DNA of 64,000 nucleotides from assembly GCF_029846255.1 (NCBI RefSeq), contig NZ_JARVWQ010000001.1, forward strand, positions 372,001-436,000, written 5' to 3'. Origin of the DNA: Amnibacterium sp. CER49. GTDB lineage: Bacteria > Actinomycetota > Actinomycetes > Actinomycetales > Microbacteriaceae. The notes beneath the pieces are model-generated. The model searched no databases and was not told where the DNA came from. It worked only from the letters and a program-made list of their open reading frames with translations. A program made the position numbers and the translations under genes. This document shows, in pieces, positions 38,811 through 47,763 of this stretch (positions within the stretch are counted from its first letter, which is position 1; the number at the start of each line of letters is the position of its first letter).

Positions 38811-41405
38811 CTAGTGCGCGACCGCGACCAGGCCCATCTCCGAGGAGTTCGCGAGGTACTGGTTCTTCGGCACGACGCGCACGTTGTAGCCGAACGACCC
38901 GGGACGCTCGAGCGTCACGGTGCCGGCGAACGTCTTCGAGCCGTCGAGGTAGATCGTGCCCGTCATCGGCGCGAGCGGGTCGGTGACGTCGTCCTCGAGC
39001 GGCGACAGCTCGACCACGCTCGTGTGCTGCAGCTCGTCGCCCTCGCGGGAGGTGCCGTAGACGACCTGCACCGCGACGTCCGCCGGGTCGAGCACGCCGA
39101 GCTGCACCTGCGCGCGCACGTGCAGCGCGTCGCCGACCTGCGGCACGGGCGCGAGACCGCCGGACTCGACGTGCACGACGGAGACGCCGCTCCACGACGA
39201 CGAGACGTGGTTCTTCCAGGAGGCGAGCTCGCGGCCGCCCGCGAAGTCGTTGTCGCTGATCGCGGCGGCCGCCTTGCCGGCGGGTATGTAGAGCTGCTGC
39301 ACGTACTGGCGCACCATCCGGTCGGCCGACAGCTCGGGCGACAGCGTCGCGAGCGTGTGCCGCACCGAGCGCATCCACCGCGACGGCACGCCGCGGTCGT
39401 CTCGCCGGTAGAACCGCGGTGCGATCTGGTTCTCGATGAGGTCGTACAGGCTCTCGGCCTCGAGCTCGTCGCGCTCGGCGGCGTCGCCCGCCGAGTCGGC
39501 GGACGGGATCGCCCAGCCGTTCTCGCCGTCGTAGTACTCGTTCCACCAGCCGTCGAGGATCGACAGGTTGAGCGCACCGTTCAGGGCCGCCTTCATGCCC
39601 GACGTGCCGCAGGCCTCGAGCGGGCGCAGCGGGTTGTTCAGCCACACGTCGCAGCCCGGGTAGAGCACCTGCGCCATCGCGATGTCGTAGTTCGGCAGGA
39701 ACACGATGCGGCGGCGCAGCTCCGGGTCCTGCGCGAAGCGCACGAGCTTCTGGATGAGCCGCTTGCCCTCGTCGTCGGCGGGGTGCGACTTGCCGGCGAT
39801 GACGAGCTGCACCGGCCGCTTCTTCGACGTGAGCAGCGACGCGAGCCGCTTCTCGTCCTGCAGCATCAGCGTGAGGCGCTTGTAGGTCGGCACGCGGCGG
39901 GCGAAGCCGATCGTGAGCACGTCGGGGTCGAGCACCTCGTCGAACCACGCCGGCGCCGAGGCGCCCGGGTTCTCGCCGTGCCAGGCGTCGGTGATGCGGC
40001 GGCGCGCGTCGGCGACGAGGTTCGCGCGCATCCGGTTCTTCACGTTCCAGATGTCGGCGTCCGTGACGGCGTTCGAGTCCCACTCGGCCGCCGTGGTGTC
40101 GGACGTGCCGAGCTTGTCCTCCGCGAGGCGCAGCAGCATCGGGTCCGTCCACGTCGGCGCGTGCACGCCGTTCGTGACGGACGAGATCGGCACGTCGGCC
40201 TGGTCGAACCCCGGCCAGAGCCCCGCGAACATGCCGCGGCTCACGTCGCCGTGCAGCTGCGAGACGCCGTTCGCGTGCTGGCCGAGGCGCAGGCCCATGA
40301 CGGCCATGTTGAACACGTCGTGCGAGCCGCCCGGGTAGGTCTCGCTGCCGAGCGCGAGCACCTCCCACACGTCGACGCCGGGCAGCAGGTCGCCCGAGAA
40401 GTACTGCTGCACGAGGCCGCGGTCGAAGCGGTCGATGCCCGCGGGCACCGGCGTGTGCGTCGTGAACACGGTGCCGGCGCGGACGACCTGGAGCGCCTCG
40501 GCGAAGCCGAGACCGTCGGTGATGAGCGTCGAGATGCGCTCGAGGCCCTGGAAGCCCGCGTGGCCCTCGTTGGTGTGGAACACCTCTGCCTGCGGCGCGC
40601 CCGTGATCTCGGTCCAGATGCGCAGCGCGCGCACGCCGCCGATGCCGAGCAGCAGCTCCTGCAGCAGCCGGTGCTCGCCGCCGCCGCCGTAGAGGCGGTC
40701 GGTCACGCTGCGGAGCGACTCCTCGTTCTCGGGGATGTCCGTGTCGAGCAGCAGCAGCGTGACGCGGCCGACGGCGACCTGCCAGATGCGGGCGTGCAGC
40801 GTGCGGCCGTACGGCAGGGCGAGCGAGACGAGCGCCGGGGCGCCGTCGGGGTGGCGCGTGAGCGTGAGCGGCAGGCCGTCCGGGTCGAGCACCGGGTAGG
40901 CCTCCTGCTGCCACCCGTCGCCCGAGATCGACTGCTTGAAGTAGCCGGCGCGGTAGAAGAGGCCGATGCCGGTGAGCGGCAGACCGAGGTCGGAGGCGCT
41001 CTTCAGGTGGTCGCCCGCGAGGATCCCGAGGCCGCCCGAGTACTGCGGCAGCGCGGCGGCGATGCCGAACTCGGGCGAGAAGTAGGCGATGTGCTTCGGC
41101 GCCCCGGAGAGCGACTGGTACCAGCGCGGCTCGCGCTTGTAGCGGTCGAGGTCGTCGCGGAGCGCGTTCGCGCGCTGCACGAAGGCCTGGTCGACGGCGA
41201 GCTCCGCCAGGCGCGCGGGGCTCACGGCACCGAGCAGCGCGACCGGGTCACCGGCGATGTCGCGCCAGATCACGGGGTCGATCTCGGAGAAGAGCTGCCG
41301 GGTCGGCTCGTGCCAGGACCAGCGGAGGTTGGCGGCGAGCGCGTCGAGCGCGGACAGCGACTGCGGCAGCACCGTCCGGACGGTGAATCGGCGGATGGCT
41401 TTCAC
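38811..41405 (-). CDS. glgP: Alpha-glucan phosphorylase (GT35, short actinobacterial type)
   Basis: 864 residues from a GTG (MKAIRRFTVRTVLP), with AGAGGA 12 bases upstream; an ATG at 41417 is too close to that site. The N-terminal DUF3417-type segment contains NLRWSWHEPTRQLF, the catalytic core has FHTNEGHAGF and VTNGVHAPTW, and Lys605 in GTSGMKAALNG binds pyridoxal phosphate. It cleaves alpha-1,4 glucan to glucose-1-phosphate, or maltodextrin in related enzymes. It is divergent from glgE. Confidence 0.94.
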   Translation of the reverse strand: MKAIRRFTVRTVLPQSLSALDALAANLRWSWHEPTRQLFSEIDPVIWRDIAGDPVALLGAVSPARLAELAVDQAFVQRANALRDDLDRYKREPRWYQSLSGAPKHIAYFSPEFGIAAALPQYSGGLGILAGDHLKSASDLGLPLTGIGLFYRAGYFKQSISGDGWQQEAYPVLDPDGLPLTLTRHPDGAPALVSLALPYGRTLHARIWQVAVGRVTLLLLDTDIPENEESLRSVTDRLYGGGGEHRLLQELLLGIGGVRALRIWTEITGAPQAEVFHTNEGHAGFQGLERISTLITDGLGFAEALQVVRAGTVFTTHTPVPAGIDRFDRGLVQQYFSGDLLPGVDVWEVLALGSETYPGGSHDVFNMAVMGLRLGQHANGVSQLHGDVSRGMFAGLWPGFDQADVPISSVTNGVHAPTWTDPMLLRLAEDKLGTSDTTAAEWDSNAVTDADIWNVKNRMRANLVADARRRITDAWHGENPGASAPAWFDEVLDPDVLTIGFARRVPTYKRLTLMLQDEKRLASLLTSKKRPVQLVIAGKSHPADDEGKRLIQKLVRFAQDPELRRRIVFLPNYDIAMAQVLYPGCDVWLNNPLRPLEACGTSGMKAALNGALNLSILDGWWNEYYDGENGWAIPSADSAGDAAERDELEAESLYDLIENQIAPRFYRRDDRGVPSRWMRSVRHTLATLSPELSADRMVRQYVQQLYIPAGKAAAAISDNDFAGGRELASWKNHVSSSWSGVSVVHVESGGLAPVPQVGDALHVRAQVQLGVLDPADVAVQVVYGTSREGDELQHTSVVELSPLEDDVTDPLAPMTGTIYLDGSKTFAGTVTLERPGSFGYNVRVVPKNQYLANSSEMGLVAVAH

Positions 41406-41453
41406 TTCGCTCGGCATTCCTCTGATCAGCGGGCGTGAACGGACGTCACCATA

Positions 41454-41510
41454 CGGGAACGGACGCCTCCTGCCAGGGAGGCGGGAGCGCCGCTCCCCGA
41501 GCCGTTCCCG
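41454..41510. promoter_or_regulatory. Nested palindromes in the divergent glgP-glgE promoter region
   Basis: An outer 9-bp inverted repeat (41454-41462 and 41502-41510) encloses a hairpin with 7-bp arms (41464-41470 and 41477-41483). The 157-base region contains both start sites' upstream DNA. The symmetry suggests operators or a cruciform; the regulator is unknown. Confidence 0.4.
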
Positions 41511-41562
41511 CGTGCAGCGAAAGCCCAGGGCCCGGCACCGGGGCCCCTCGTAGAGTGACCTC

Positions 41563-43668
41563 GTGGCTGACATCCAGCGAACGGACGGGGCAGCGGCCAG
41601 GTCGACCCGGCAGGGTCGCGCCGGCACCGCCTCGACGAGGGCGACGCAGGCCAGGCGCCAGGCACCGAAGGCCGAGGCCTGGAAGCCGGTGCTCGGGCGC
41701 ATCCCGATCCTCGACCTCGCCCCGCAGCAGCCGGACGACCTCTGGCCCGCGAAGGCGTACGACGGCGAGGTGGTCCCCTTCTCGGCGTCCGTCTTCAAGG
41801 AGGGGCACGACGTCATCGGCGCCGACGTGCTGCTCACCGCGCCGTCGGGCCGGGAGGTGCGCCGCCGCATGACCGAGGTCAACCACGGCCTCGGCCGGTT
41901 CACGGCGCTGCACCGCCTCGACGAGACCGGGTCGTGGACCTGGCGCGTGCAGGCCTGGGCCGACGACTGGGGCACCTGGCGCCACGACGCGGAGATCAAG
42001 GTGCCCGCGGGCATCGACGTCGAGCTGATGCTCGAGTCGGGCGCGCTGCTGCTCGAGCGCGCCGCGCAGGAGCAGCGGCGCACCGACGACGTGCGCCGGC
42101 GCTTCACCGAGCTCGCCGCGAGCCTGCGCGACACCACCGCCGACGCCGACGTGCGGCTGCGGCTCGTCCTCGCCGACGACGTCACGGCCGCGATCGAGCA
42201 GGACCCGATCGCGAGCCTTACGACCCTCGGCCCCACCCGCACGCTCCGCGTCGAGCGCACGCGCGCCGGCTACGGGGCCTGGTACGAGTTCTTCCCCCGC
42301 TCCGAGGGCGCGGTCAAGCACGAGGACGGCTCGTGGACGTCCGGCACGTTCCGGACCGCGGCGAAGCGGCTGCCGGCGATCGCGGAGATGGGCTTCGACG
42401 TCGTCTACATCCCGCCGGTGCACCCCATCGGCCGCACGAACCGCAAGGGGCCGAACAACACCCTCGTCGCGGGTCCGAACGACCCCGGCTCCCCCTACGG
42501 CATCGGCGGCGAGGCCGGCGGTCACGACGCGATCCACCCCGACCTCGGCACCGAGGAGGACTTCGCGTACTTCCTCGACTCGGCCGCCCGGCTCGACCTC
42601 GAGATCGCGCTCGACATCGCGCTGCAGGCCTCGCCCGACCACCCGTGGGTGACCGAGCACCCCGAGTTCTTCACGACCCTGCCGGACGGCTCGATCGCGT
42701 ACGCGGAGAACCCGCCGAAGAAGTACCAGGACATCTACCCGCTGAACTTCGACAACGACCCGGAGGGGTCGTACACCGAGATGCGGCGCATCTTCCAGGT
42801 GTGGATCGACCGGGGCATCCGCATCTTCCGCGTCGACAACCCGCACACGAAGCCGCTCGGCTTCTGGGAGCGGCTCCTGCACGACGTGAACAGCGCCCAC
42901 CCTGACGTGATCTTCCTCTCGGAGGCGTTCACACGCCCGCCGATGATGCGCGGGCTCGCGAAGGTCGGCTTCCAGCAGAGCTACACGTACTTCACCTGGC
43001 GCAACACGAAGCAGGAGCTCACCGAGTACCTCACCGAGCTGTCGACCGAGACGGCCGACTACCTGCGGCCGAACTTCTTCGTGAACACGCACGACATCCT
43101 CACCCCGTACCTGCAGTTCGGCGGCCCCGCGGCCTACAAGATCCGCGCCGCCCTCGCCGCGACGAGCTCCCCCAGCTGGGGCGTGTACTCCGGGTACGAG
43201 CTGTACGAGGACGTCGCGCGGCCCGGGTCCGAGGAGAACATCGACAACGAGAAGTACGAGTACCGGCCGCGCGACTGGGGCAAGGCCGCGATGCTCGGGC
43301 GCACCCTCGCGCCGTACCTCACCCGCTTGAACGCGATCCGCCGCTCGCACCCCGCGCTGCACCAGCTGCGCAACATCCGGTTCCACTGGAGCGACGACGA
43401 CTCGGTGCTCGTGTTCAGCAAGTACGTCGAGGCCGAGTTCACCGAGAGCGGCAGGTCCGACGCGATCATCGTCGTGGCGAACCTCGACCCGCACGGCAGC
43501 CGTGAGACGACCGTGCACCTCGACCCGACCCTGTTCGGGCGGCCGGCCGGCGAGAGCTTCCCCGCGCACGACCTGATCACCGACTCCGTCTGGTACTGGG
43601 GCACGGACGACTACGTCCGCCTCGACCCGTTCGCGGAGCCGGTCCACATCCTGCACGTCGAGGGCTGA
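41563..43668 (+). CDS. glgE: Alpha-1,4-glucan:maltose-1-phosphate maltosyltransferase
   Basis: 701 residues from a GTG. The GH13_3 barrel has nucleophile Asp425 (IFRVDNPHTKP) and acid/base Glu454 (FLSEAFTRPP), 29 residues apart as in characterised GlgE. The beta-rich N-domain and the insert (YIPPVHPIGRTNRKGPNN) are also diagnostic. It extends alpha-glucan with maltose-1-phosphate. It is followed after 34 bases by glgB, its usual partner; treS and the maltokinase are not in this window. Confidence 0.96.
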   Translation: MADIQRTDGAAARSTRQGRAGTASTRATQARRQAPKAEAWKPVLGRIPILDLAPQQPDDLWPAKAYDGEVVPFSASVFKEGHDVIGADVLLTAPSGREVRRRMTEVNHGLGRFTALHRLDETGSWTWRVQAWADDWGTWRHDAEIKVPAGIDVELMLESGALLLERAAQEQRRTDDVRRRFTELAASLRDTTADADVRLRLVLADDVTAAIEQDPIASLTTLGPTRTLRVERTRAGYGAWYEFFPRSEGAVKHEDGSWTSGTFRTAAKRLPAIAEMGFDVVYIPPVHPIGRTNRKGPNNTLVAGPNDPGSPYGIGGEAGGHDAIHPDLGTEEDFAYFLDSAARLDLEIALDIALQASPDHPWVTEHPEFFTTLPDGSIAYAENPPKKYQDIYPLNFDNDPEGSYTEMRRIFQVWIDRGIRIFRVDNPHTKPLGFWERLLHDVNSAHPDVIFLSEAFTRPPMMRGLAKVGFQQSYTYFTWRNTKQELTEYLTELSTETADYLRPNFFVNTHDILTPYLQFGGPAAYKIRAALAATSSPSWGVYSGYELYEDVARPGSEENIDNEKYEYRPRDWGKAAMLGRTLAPYLTRLNAIRRSHPALHQLRNIRFHWSDDDSVLVFSKYVEAEFTESGRSDAIIVVANLDPHGSRETTVHLDPTLFGRPAGESFPAHDLITDSVWYWGTDDYVRLDPFAEPVHILHVEG

Positions 43669-43702
43669 CCCGGGTTCCCGGGTCGGCGAGGAGGAGATCC
43701 CG

Positions 43703-45919
43703 ATGCCCACATCGAAGCAGGCGACGACGCCGCTGCCGGAGGCCCCGCGGCCCGCGGACGACGTGCTCGAGCACATCGCGAACGGCTCGCACTCCGGCCC
43801 GCACTCGGTGCTCGGCCAGCATCCGATCGGCGACGGGGACGCCGTCGTCATCCGCACGCTCCGGCCCCTCGCGCTCGAGGTCACCGCCGTGCTCGGGTCG
43901 GGCGAGCGCGTGAGCCTCGACCACGTCGGCTGGGGCGTCTGGCAGGGCGTCAGCGGCGCCGGCTTCCAGGACTACGTGCTCGAGACCCGCTACGAGGGCG
44001 ACGTCGAGTGGACGGCCGACGACCCGTACCGCTACCTGCCGACCGTCGGCGAGGTCGACCTGCACCTCTTCGGCGAGGGCCGCCACGAGCGCCTCTGGGA
44101 GATGCTCGGCTCGCACCACCGCCAGGTGCACGGCGTCTCGGGCAGCGCCTGGGGCACCGCCTTCTCGGTGTGGGCGCCGCACGCGCAGGCCGTGCGGGTG
44201 ATCGGCGACTTCAACAACTGGAACGGCGTGCTGCACGCGATGCGGCGGCTCGACAAGACCGGCGTGTGGGAGCTCTTCATCCCCGAGCTCGCGCCCTACA
44301 ACGCGTACAAGTACGAGATCCTCACCGCCGCGGGCGAGTGGATCGAGAAGGCCGACCCGATGGCGCGGCACACCGAGCAGCCGCCCGCCACGGCCTCCGT
44401 CGTCACCGAGAGCAGCTACCGCTGGGGCGACTCCGCCTGGATGAGCGCCCGGGCGGCAGCGAACCCGACCGACCAGCCGATCAGCGTCTACGAGATGCAC
44501 TTCGGCTCCTGGCGGCAGGGCCTCGGCTACCGCGACGCGGCCGACCAGCTCATCGACTACCTGCACGAGACGGGTTACACGCACGTCGAGTTCCTGCCGC
44601 TCGCGGAGCACCCGTTCGAGCCGTCGTGGGGCTACCAGGTCACGGGCTACTACGCGCCGACCTCGCGCTACGGCCACCCCGACGACCTGAAGTACCTGAT
44701 CGACCGACTGCACCAGGCGCGCATCGGCGTCTACGTGGACTGGGTGCCGGGTCACTTCCCGAAGGACGCGTTCGCCCTCGCGCAGTTCGACGGCCAGCCG
44801 CTCTACGAGCACAGCGACCCCCGGCTCGGCGAGCACCAGGACTGGGGCACCCTGATCTTCAACTACGGCGACAGCCAGGTGCGCAACTTCCTCGTCGCGA
44901 ACGCGCTGTACTGGCTCGACGAGTTCCACGTCGACGGCCTCCGCGTCGACGCCGTGGCCTCGATGCTCTACCTCGACTACTCCCGCGAGGACGGCCAGTG
45001 GCTGCCGAACCGCTACGGCGGCCGCGAGAACCTCGAGGCGATCAGCTTCCTGCAGGAGACCACCGCCACCGCCTACAAGCTGCACCCCGGCGTCCTGATG
45101 ATGGCCGAGGAGTCGACGAGCTGGGGCGGCGTCACGCATCCCACCCACCAGGGCGGGCTCGGGTTCGGGCTCAAATGGAACATGGGGTGGATGAACGACA
45201 CCCTGCGGTACATCGCGAACGACCCGCTGTGGCGCAGCTACCACCAGAACGAGCTGACCTTCTCGTTCCTGTACGCGTTCAGCGAGAACTTCATCCTGCC
45301 GATCAGCCACGACGAGGTCGTGCACGGCAAGGGCTCGCTCATCGGCAAGATGCCGGGCGACCCGTGGCAGCAGCTCGCGAACGTGCGGGCGTACCTCGCC
45401 TTCATGTGGGCGCACCCCGGCAAGCAGCTGCTGTTCATGGGCCAGGAGTTCGGGCAGCGCAGCGAGTGGAGCCAGGACCGCAGCCTCGACTGGTGGATCC
45501 TCGACCAGCCAGCGCACCGTGGGCTGCTCTCGTTCGTCGGGCAGCTGAACCGCGTGTACCGCGAGAACCCGTCGTTCTGGCAGCAGGACTCGTCGTCGGC
45601 CGGCTTCAGCTGGATCGACGGCAGCGACGCGGCGAACAGCGTGCTCGGCTTCCTCCGCTGGGACCGAGACGGCAACCCCGTCGCGGCGCTGTTCAACTTC
45701 TCCGGCCGGCCGGTGGGCGACTACCGCGTCGGGCTGCCGTTCGCCGGCACATGGGAGGAGCTGCTCAACTCGGACGCCGAGGAGTTCGGCGGCTCGGGCG
45801 TCGGCAACTACGGCTCCGTCGTGGCCGAGAACGAGCCCTCGCACGGCCACCCGGCCTCGGCGGTGCTCACGCTGCCGCCGCTCGGCGCCCTGTTCCTGCG
45901 GCCCAAGCCGCGCGGGTAA
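43703..45919 (+). CDS. glgB: 1,4-alpha-glucan branching enzyme
   Basis: 738 residues, preceded by a GAGGAGGAG site. CBM48-like N-domains are followed by the GH13 barrel with nucleophile Asp416 (GLRVDAVASMLYLDY), acid/base Glu469 (MMAEESTSW) and the ISHDEVVHGKGSL motif. It creates alpha-1,6 branches in glycogen made by GlgE. A strong hairpin follows the stop. Confidence 0.96.
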   Translation: MPTSKQATTPLPEAPRPADDVLEHIANGSHSGPHSVLGQHPIGDGDAVVIRTLRPLALEVTAVLGSGERVSLDHVGWGVWQGVSGAGFQDYVLETRYEGDVEWTADDPYRYLPTVGEVDLHLFGEGRHERLWEMLGSHHRQVHGVSGSAWGTAFSVWAPHAQAVRVIGDFNNWNGVLHAMRRLDKTGVWELFIPELAPYNAYKYEILTAAGEWIEKADPMARHTEQPPATASVVTESSYRWGDSAWMSARAAANPTDQPISVYEMHFGSWRQGLGYRDAADQLIDYLHETGYTHVEFLPLAEHPFEPSWGYQVTGYYAPTSRYGHPDDLKYLIDRLHQARIGVYVDWVPGHFPKDAFALAQFDGQPLYEHSDPRLGEHQDWGTLIFNYGDSQVRNFLVANALYWLDEFHVDGLRVDAVASMLYLDYSREDGQWLPNRYGGRENLEAISFLQETTATAYKLHPGVLMMAEESTSWGGVTHPTHQGGLGFGLKWNMGWMNDTLRYIANDPLWRSYHQNELTFSFLYAFSENFILPISHDEVVHGKGSLIGKMPGDPWQQLANVRAYLAFMWAHPGKQLLFMGQEFGQRSEWSQDRSLDWWILDQPAHRGLLSFVGQLNRVYRENPSFWQQDSSSAGFSWIDGSDAANSVLGFLRWDRDGNPVAALFNFSGRPVGDYRVGLPFAGTWEELLNSDAEEFGGSGVGNYGSVVAENEPSHGHPASAVLTLPPLGALFLRPKPRG

Positions 45920-45940
45920 AGCACCGGCACCGCTGATCCA

Positions 45941-45996
45941 GGGCGGCTTCCGACGAAGCGGGCGCGGAACGACGCCCGGACCGCCGGAAGCCGCCC
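45941..45996 (+). terminator. Hairpin terminator of glgE-glgB
   Basis: 12-bp perfect arms (45941-45952 and 45985-45996) with a 32-base loop that itself holds a small GGGCG/CGCCC hairpin, 22 bases after the glgB stop. Confidence 0.6.
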
Positions 45997-46048
45997 GTTC
46001 TCCGTCGTGTGTGCCGCGAAGAGGGGGTGCTCGCGGCGTTCGGCTCCC

Positions 46049-46078
46049 TTGCCCCCGCAGGGCGCCGCTCGCTACGGT
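46049..46078 (+). promoter_or_regulatory. Candidate promoter of the sugar transferase gene
   Basis: TTGCCC at 46049-46054 and TACGGT at 46073-46078 with an 18-base spacer. It lies about 170 bases upstream of the start codon, implying a long leader. Confidence 0.35.
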
Positions 46079-46250
46079 CGAGAGCGGACCCGATACCCCT
46101 CGGGTTCTCCGTCGCTCCCCCGGCGACAGCACCTCCGCAGTCCCCGCTGCACCCGGCCGGCCTTCCCCGAGGACGACCCCGCACTCCCCCCGCCCGACGT
46201 CCGCCCTGCCCAGGGGCCGCCGCCGCGTCCACCCGAATGGACTCCCCCGC

Positions 46251-47732
46251 ATGACCACCTCCCCGCTCTCCGCGTCGGCGCCGTCGCTGCGCTCGCGGGC
46301 CGTCGCCGTCGCACCCCGGCGCTGGTCCGTCCGCTATGCGCGCCGCCTCCTCGTCACCGACGTCCTCGTCGTGGCCGCCGCGCTCGCCGCCTGCCAGCTC
46401 GCCTGGCTCGGCCCGTCGCCCGCCCCGGTGCCCCTGCGGAACGACGGCGAGACGTCGTGGCTCACCTACCCGCAGCTGTCGCTGCTCGTCGGCGTGGTCT
46501 GGCTCGCGCTGCTCGCGATCCTCGACAGCCGCGACGAGCGCGAGATCGGCAACGGCGCGACCGAGTACCGCCGCGTGCTCCGTGCGGGCTTCGCCGCGTT
46601 CGCCGTCACGGTGGTCGCGTCGTTCTTCCTCGGTCTCGACCTCTCCCGCGGCTGGGTGCTCGCGGTCTTCCCGATCGGCTCGAGCGCCGTGCTCGCTTCG
46701 CGCTGGACGTGGCGGAAGTGGCTGCACGCCCGCCGCGCGGCCGGGGAGCTCGCGCACCGGGTCGTGCTGATCGGCTCCACCGCGACCGTCCTGCAGACGG
46801 CCCGCGACCTCGCGCGGCAGCCCGCGCACGGCTACCGCGTCGTCGGGGTCGCCCTCACCGACGGACCCGACTCGGGCGAGGTCGGCGGACTGCCCGTCGT
46901 GGGCCCCGTCGACGAGGTGCCGGGCGCGCTCCGCTCCCTCGGGGCCGACACGGTCGTGGCGACGAGCAGCGACCACCTGCCGCCCGAGCGCATCCGCGAC
47001 CTCGCCTGGCAGCTGGAGCCGCGCCGTCACGAGCTCGTGCTCGCTCCCTCGCTCACCGACGTCGGCGGCTCGCGGATCCACCTGCGGCCGGTCGCCGGCC
47101 TCCCGCTGATCCATGTCGAGACGCCGCACTACTCGGGCCTCGGCCGGTACGCGAAACGCGCCTTCGACATCAGCGCCTCGGCGCTCGCCCTCGTGATCCT
47201 CGCGCCGCTGCTCACGGTCGTCTCCGTGCTCATCGCCTCCGACAGCCCCGGCGGCGTCTTCTACCGCCAGACCCGCATCGGCCGGAACGGCGAGCCGTTC
47301 AGCATCCTCAAGTTCCGGTCGATGAGCGCCGACGCCGACGCGCGCCGCGCAGAGCTCGTCGCCGGCCGCGGCAAGGGCCTCTTCAAGATGGCCGACGACC
47401 CCCGGGTCACCCGCATCGGCCAGGTCCTGCGGCGCTACTCGATCGACGAGCTCCCGCAGCTGCTCAACGTGCTGCGGGGCGAGATGAGCCTCGTGGGGCC
47501 GCGTCCCGCGCTGCCGGAGGAGGTCTCCGACTACGACCGCCGCGAGCTGCGGCGGCTCGCCGTCACGCCGGGGCTGTCCGGCCTCTGGCAGGTGAGCGGT
47601 CGCTCGAACCTCGCTTGGGAGGACGGCATCCGGCTCGACCTGTACTACGTGGAGAACTGGTCGATGACGCAGGACCTGTCGATCCTCTGGCGGACCGCGA
47701 AGGCGGTGCTCACCTCCGACGGCGCCTACTGA
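46251..47732 (+). CDS. Exopolysaccharide polyprenyl-phosphate glycosylphosphotransferase
   Basis: 493 residues. Four or five N-terminal TM helices and a Rossmann-like CoA-binding-type domain (HRVVLIGSTATVLQTA, 169-184) precede the sugar transferase domain. That domain has KRAFDISASALALVI (302-316), the IGRNGEPFSILKFRSM stretch and the DELPQLLNVLRGEMSLVGPRP block (399-419). It transfers a sugar-1-phosphate to undecaprenyl phosphate, the first step of capsule or EPS synthesis. No other EPS genes are in the window. Confidence 0.92.
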   Translation: MTTSPLSASAPSLRSRAVAVAPRRWSVRYARRLLVTDVLVVAAALAACQLAWLGPSPAPVPLRNDGETSWLTYPQLSLLVGVVWLALLAILDSRDEREIGNGATEYRRVLRAGFAAFAVTVVASFFLGLDLSRGWVLAVFPIGSSAVLASRWTWRKWLHARRAAGELAHRVVLIGSTATVLQTARDLARQPAHGYRVVGVALTDGPDSGEVGGLPVVGPVDEVPGALRSLGADTVVATSSDHLPPERIRDLAWQLEPRRHELVLAPSLTDVGGSRIHLRPVAGLPLIHVETPHYSGLGRYAKRAFDISASALALVILAPLLTVVSVLIASDSPGGVFYRQTRIGRNGEPFSILKFRSMSADADARRAELVAGRGKGLFKMADDPRVTRIGQVLRRYSIDELPQLLNVLRGEMSLVGPRPALPEEVSDYDRRELRRLAVTPGLSGLWQVSGRSNLAWEDGIRLDLYYVENWSMTQDLSILWRTAKAVLTSDGAY

Positions 47733-47733
47733 C

Positions 47734-47763
47734 GACGCCGGGGCCCCGCCCCGGGGCGACGTC
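47734..47763. terminator. Bulged hairpin between convergent genes
   Basis: CCGGGG (47738-47743) pairs with CCCCGG (47749-47754), and GACG with CGTC outside a bulge. It overlaps the 29-base gap between the sugar transferase and YbbN-like stops, so it probably terminates both. Confidence 0.5.

Larger units (their letters stand above)
45920..46250 (+). other. 330-base leader between glgB and the sugar transferase
   Basis: It contains the glgB terminator and then about 200 bases with a candidate promoter (46049-46078). No Shine-Dalgarno is obvious before the sugar transferase ATG, and no gene is supported in the gap. Confidence 0.5.
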
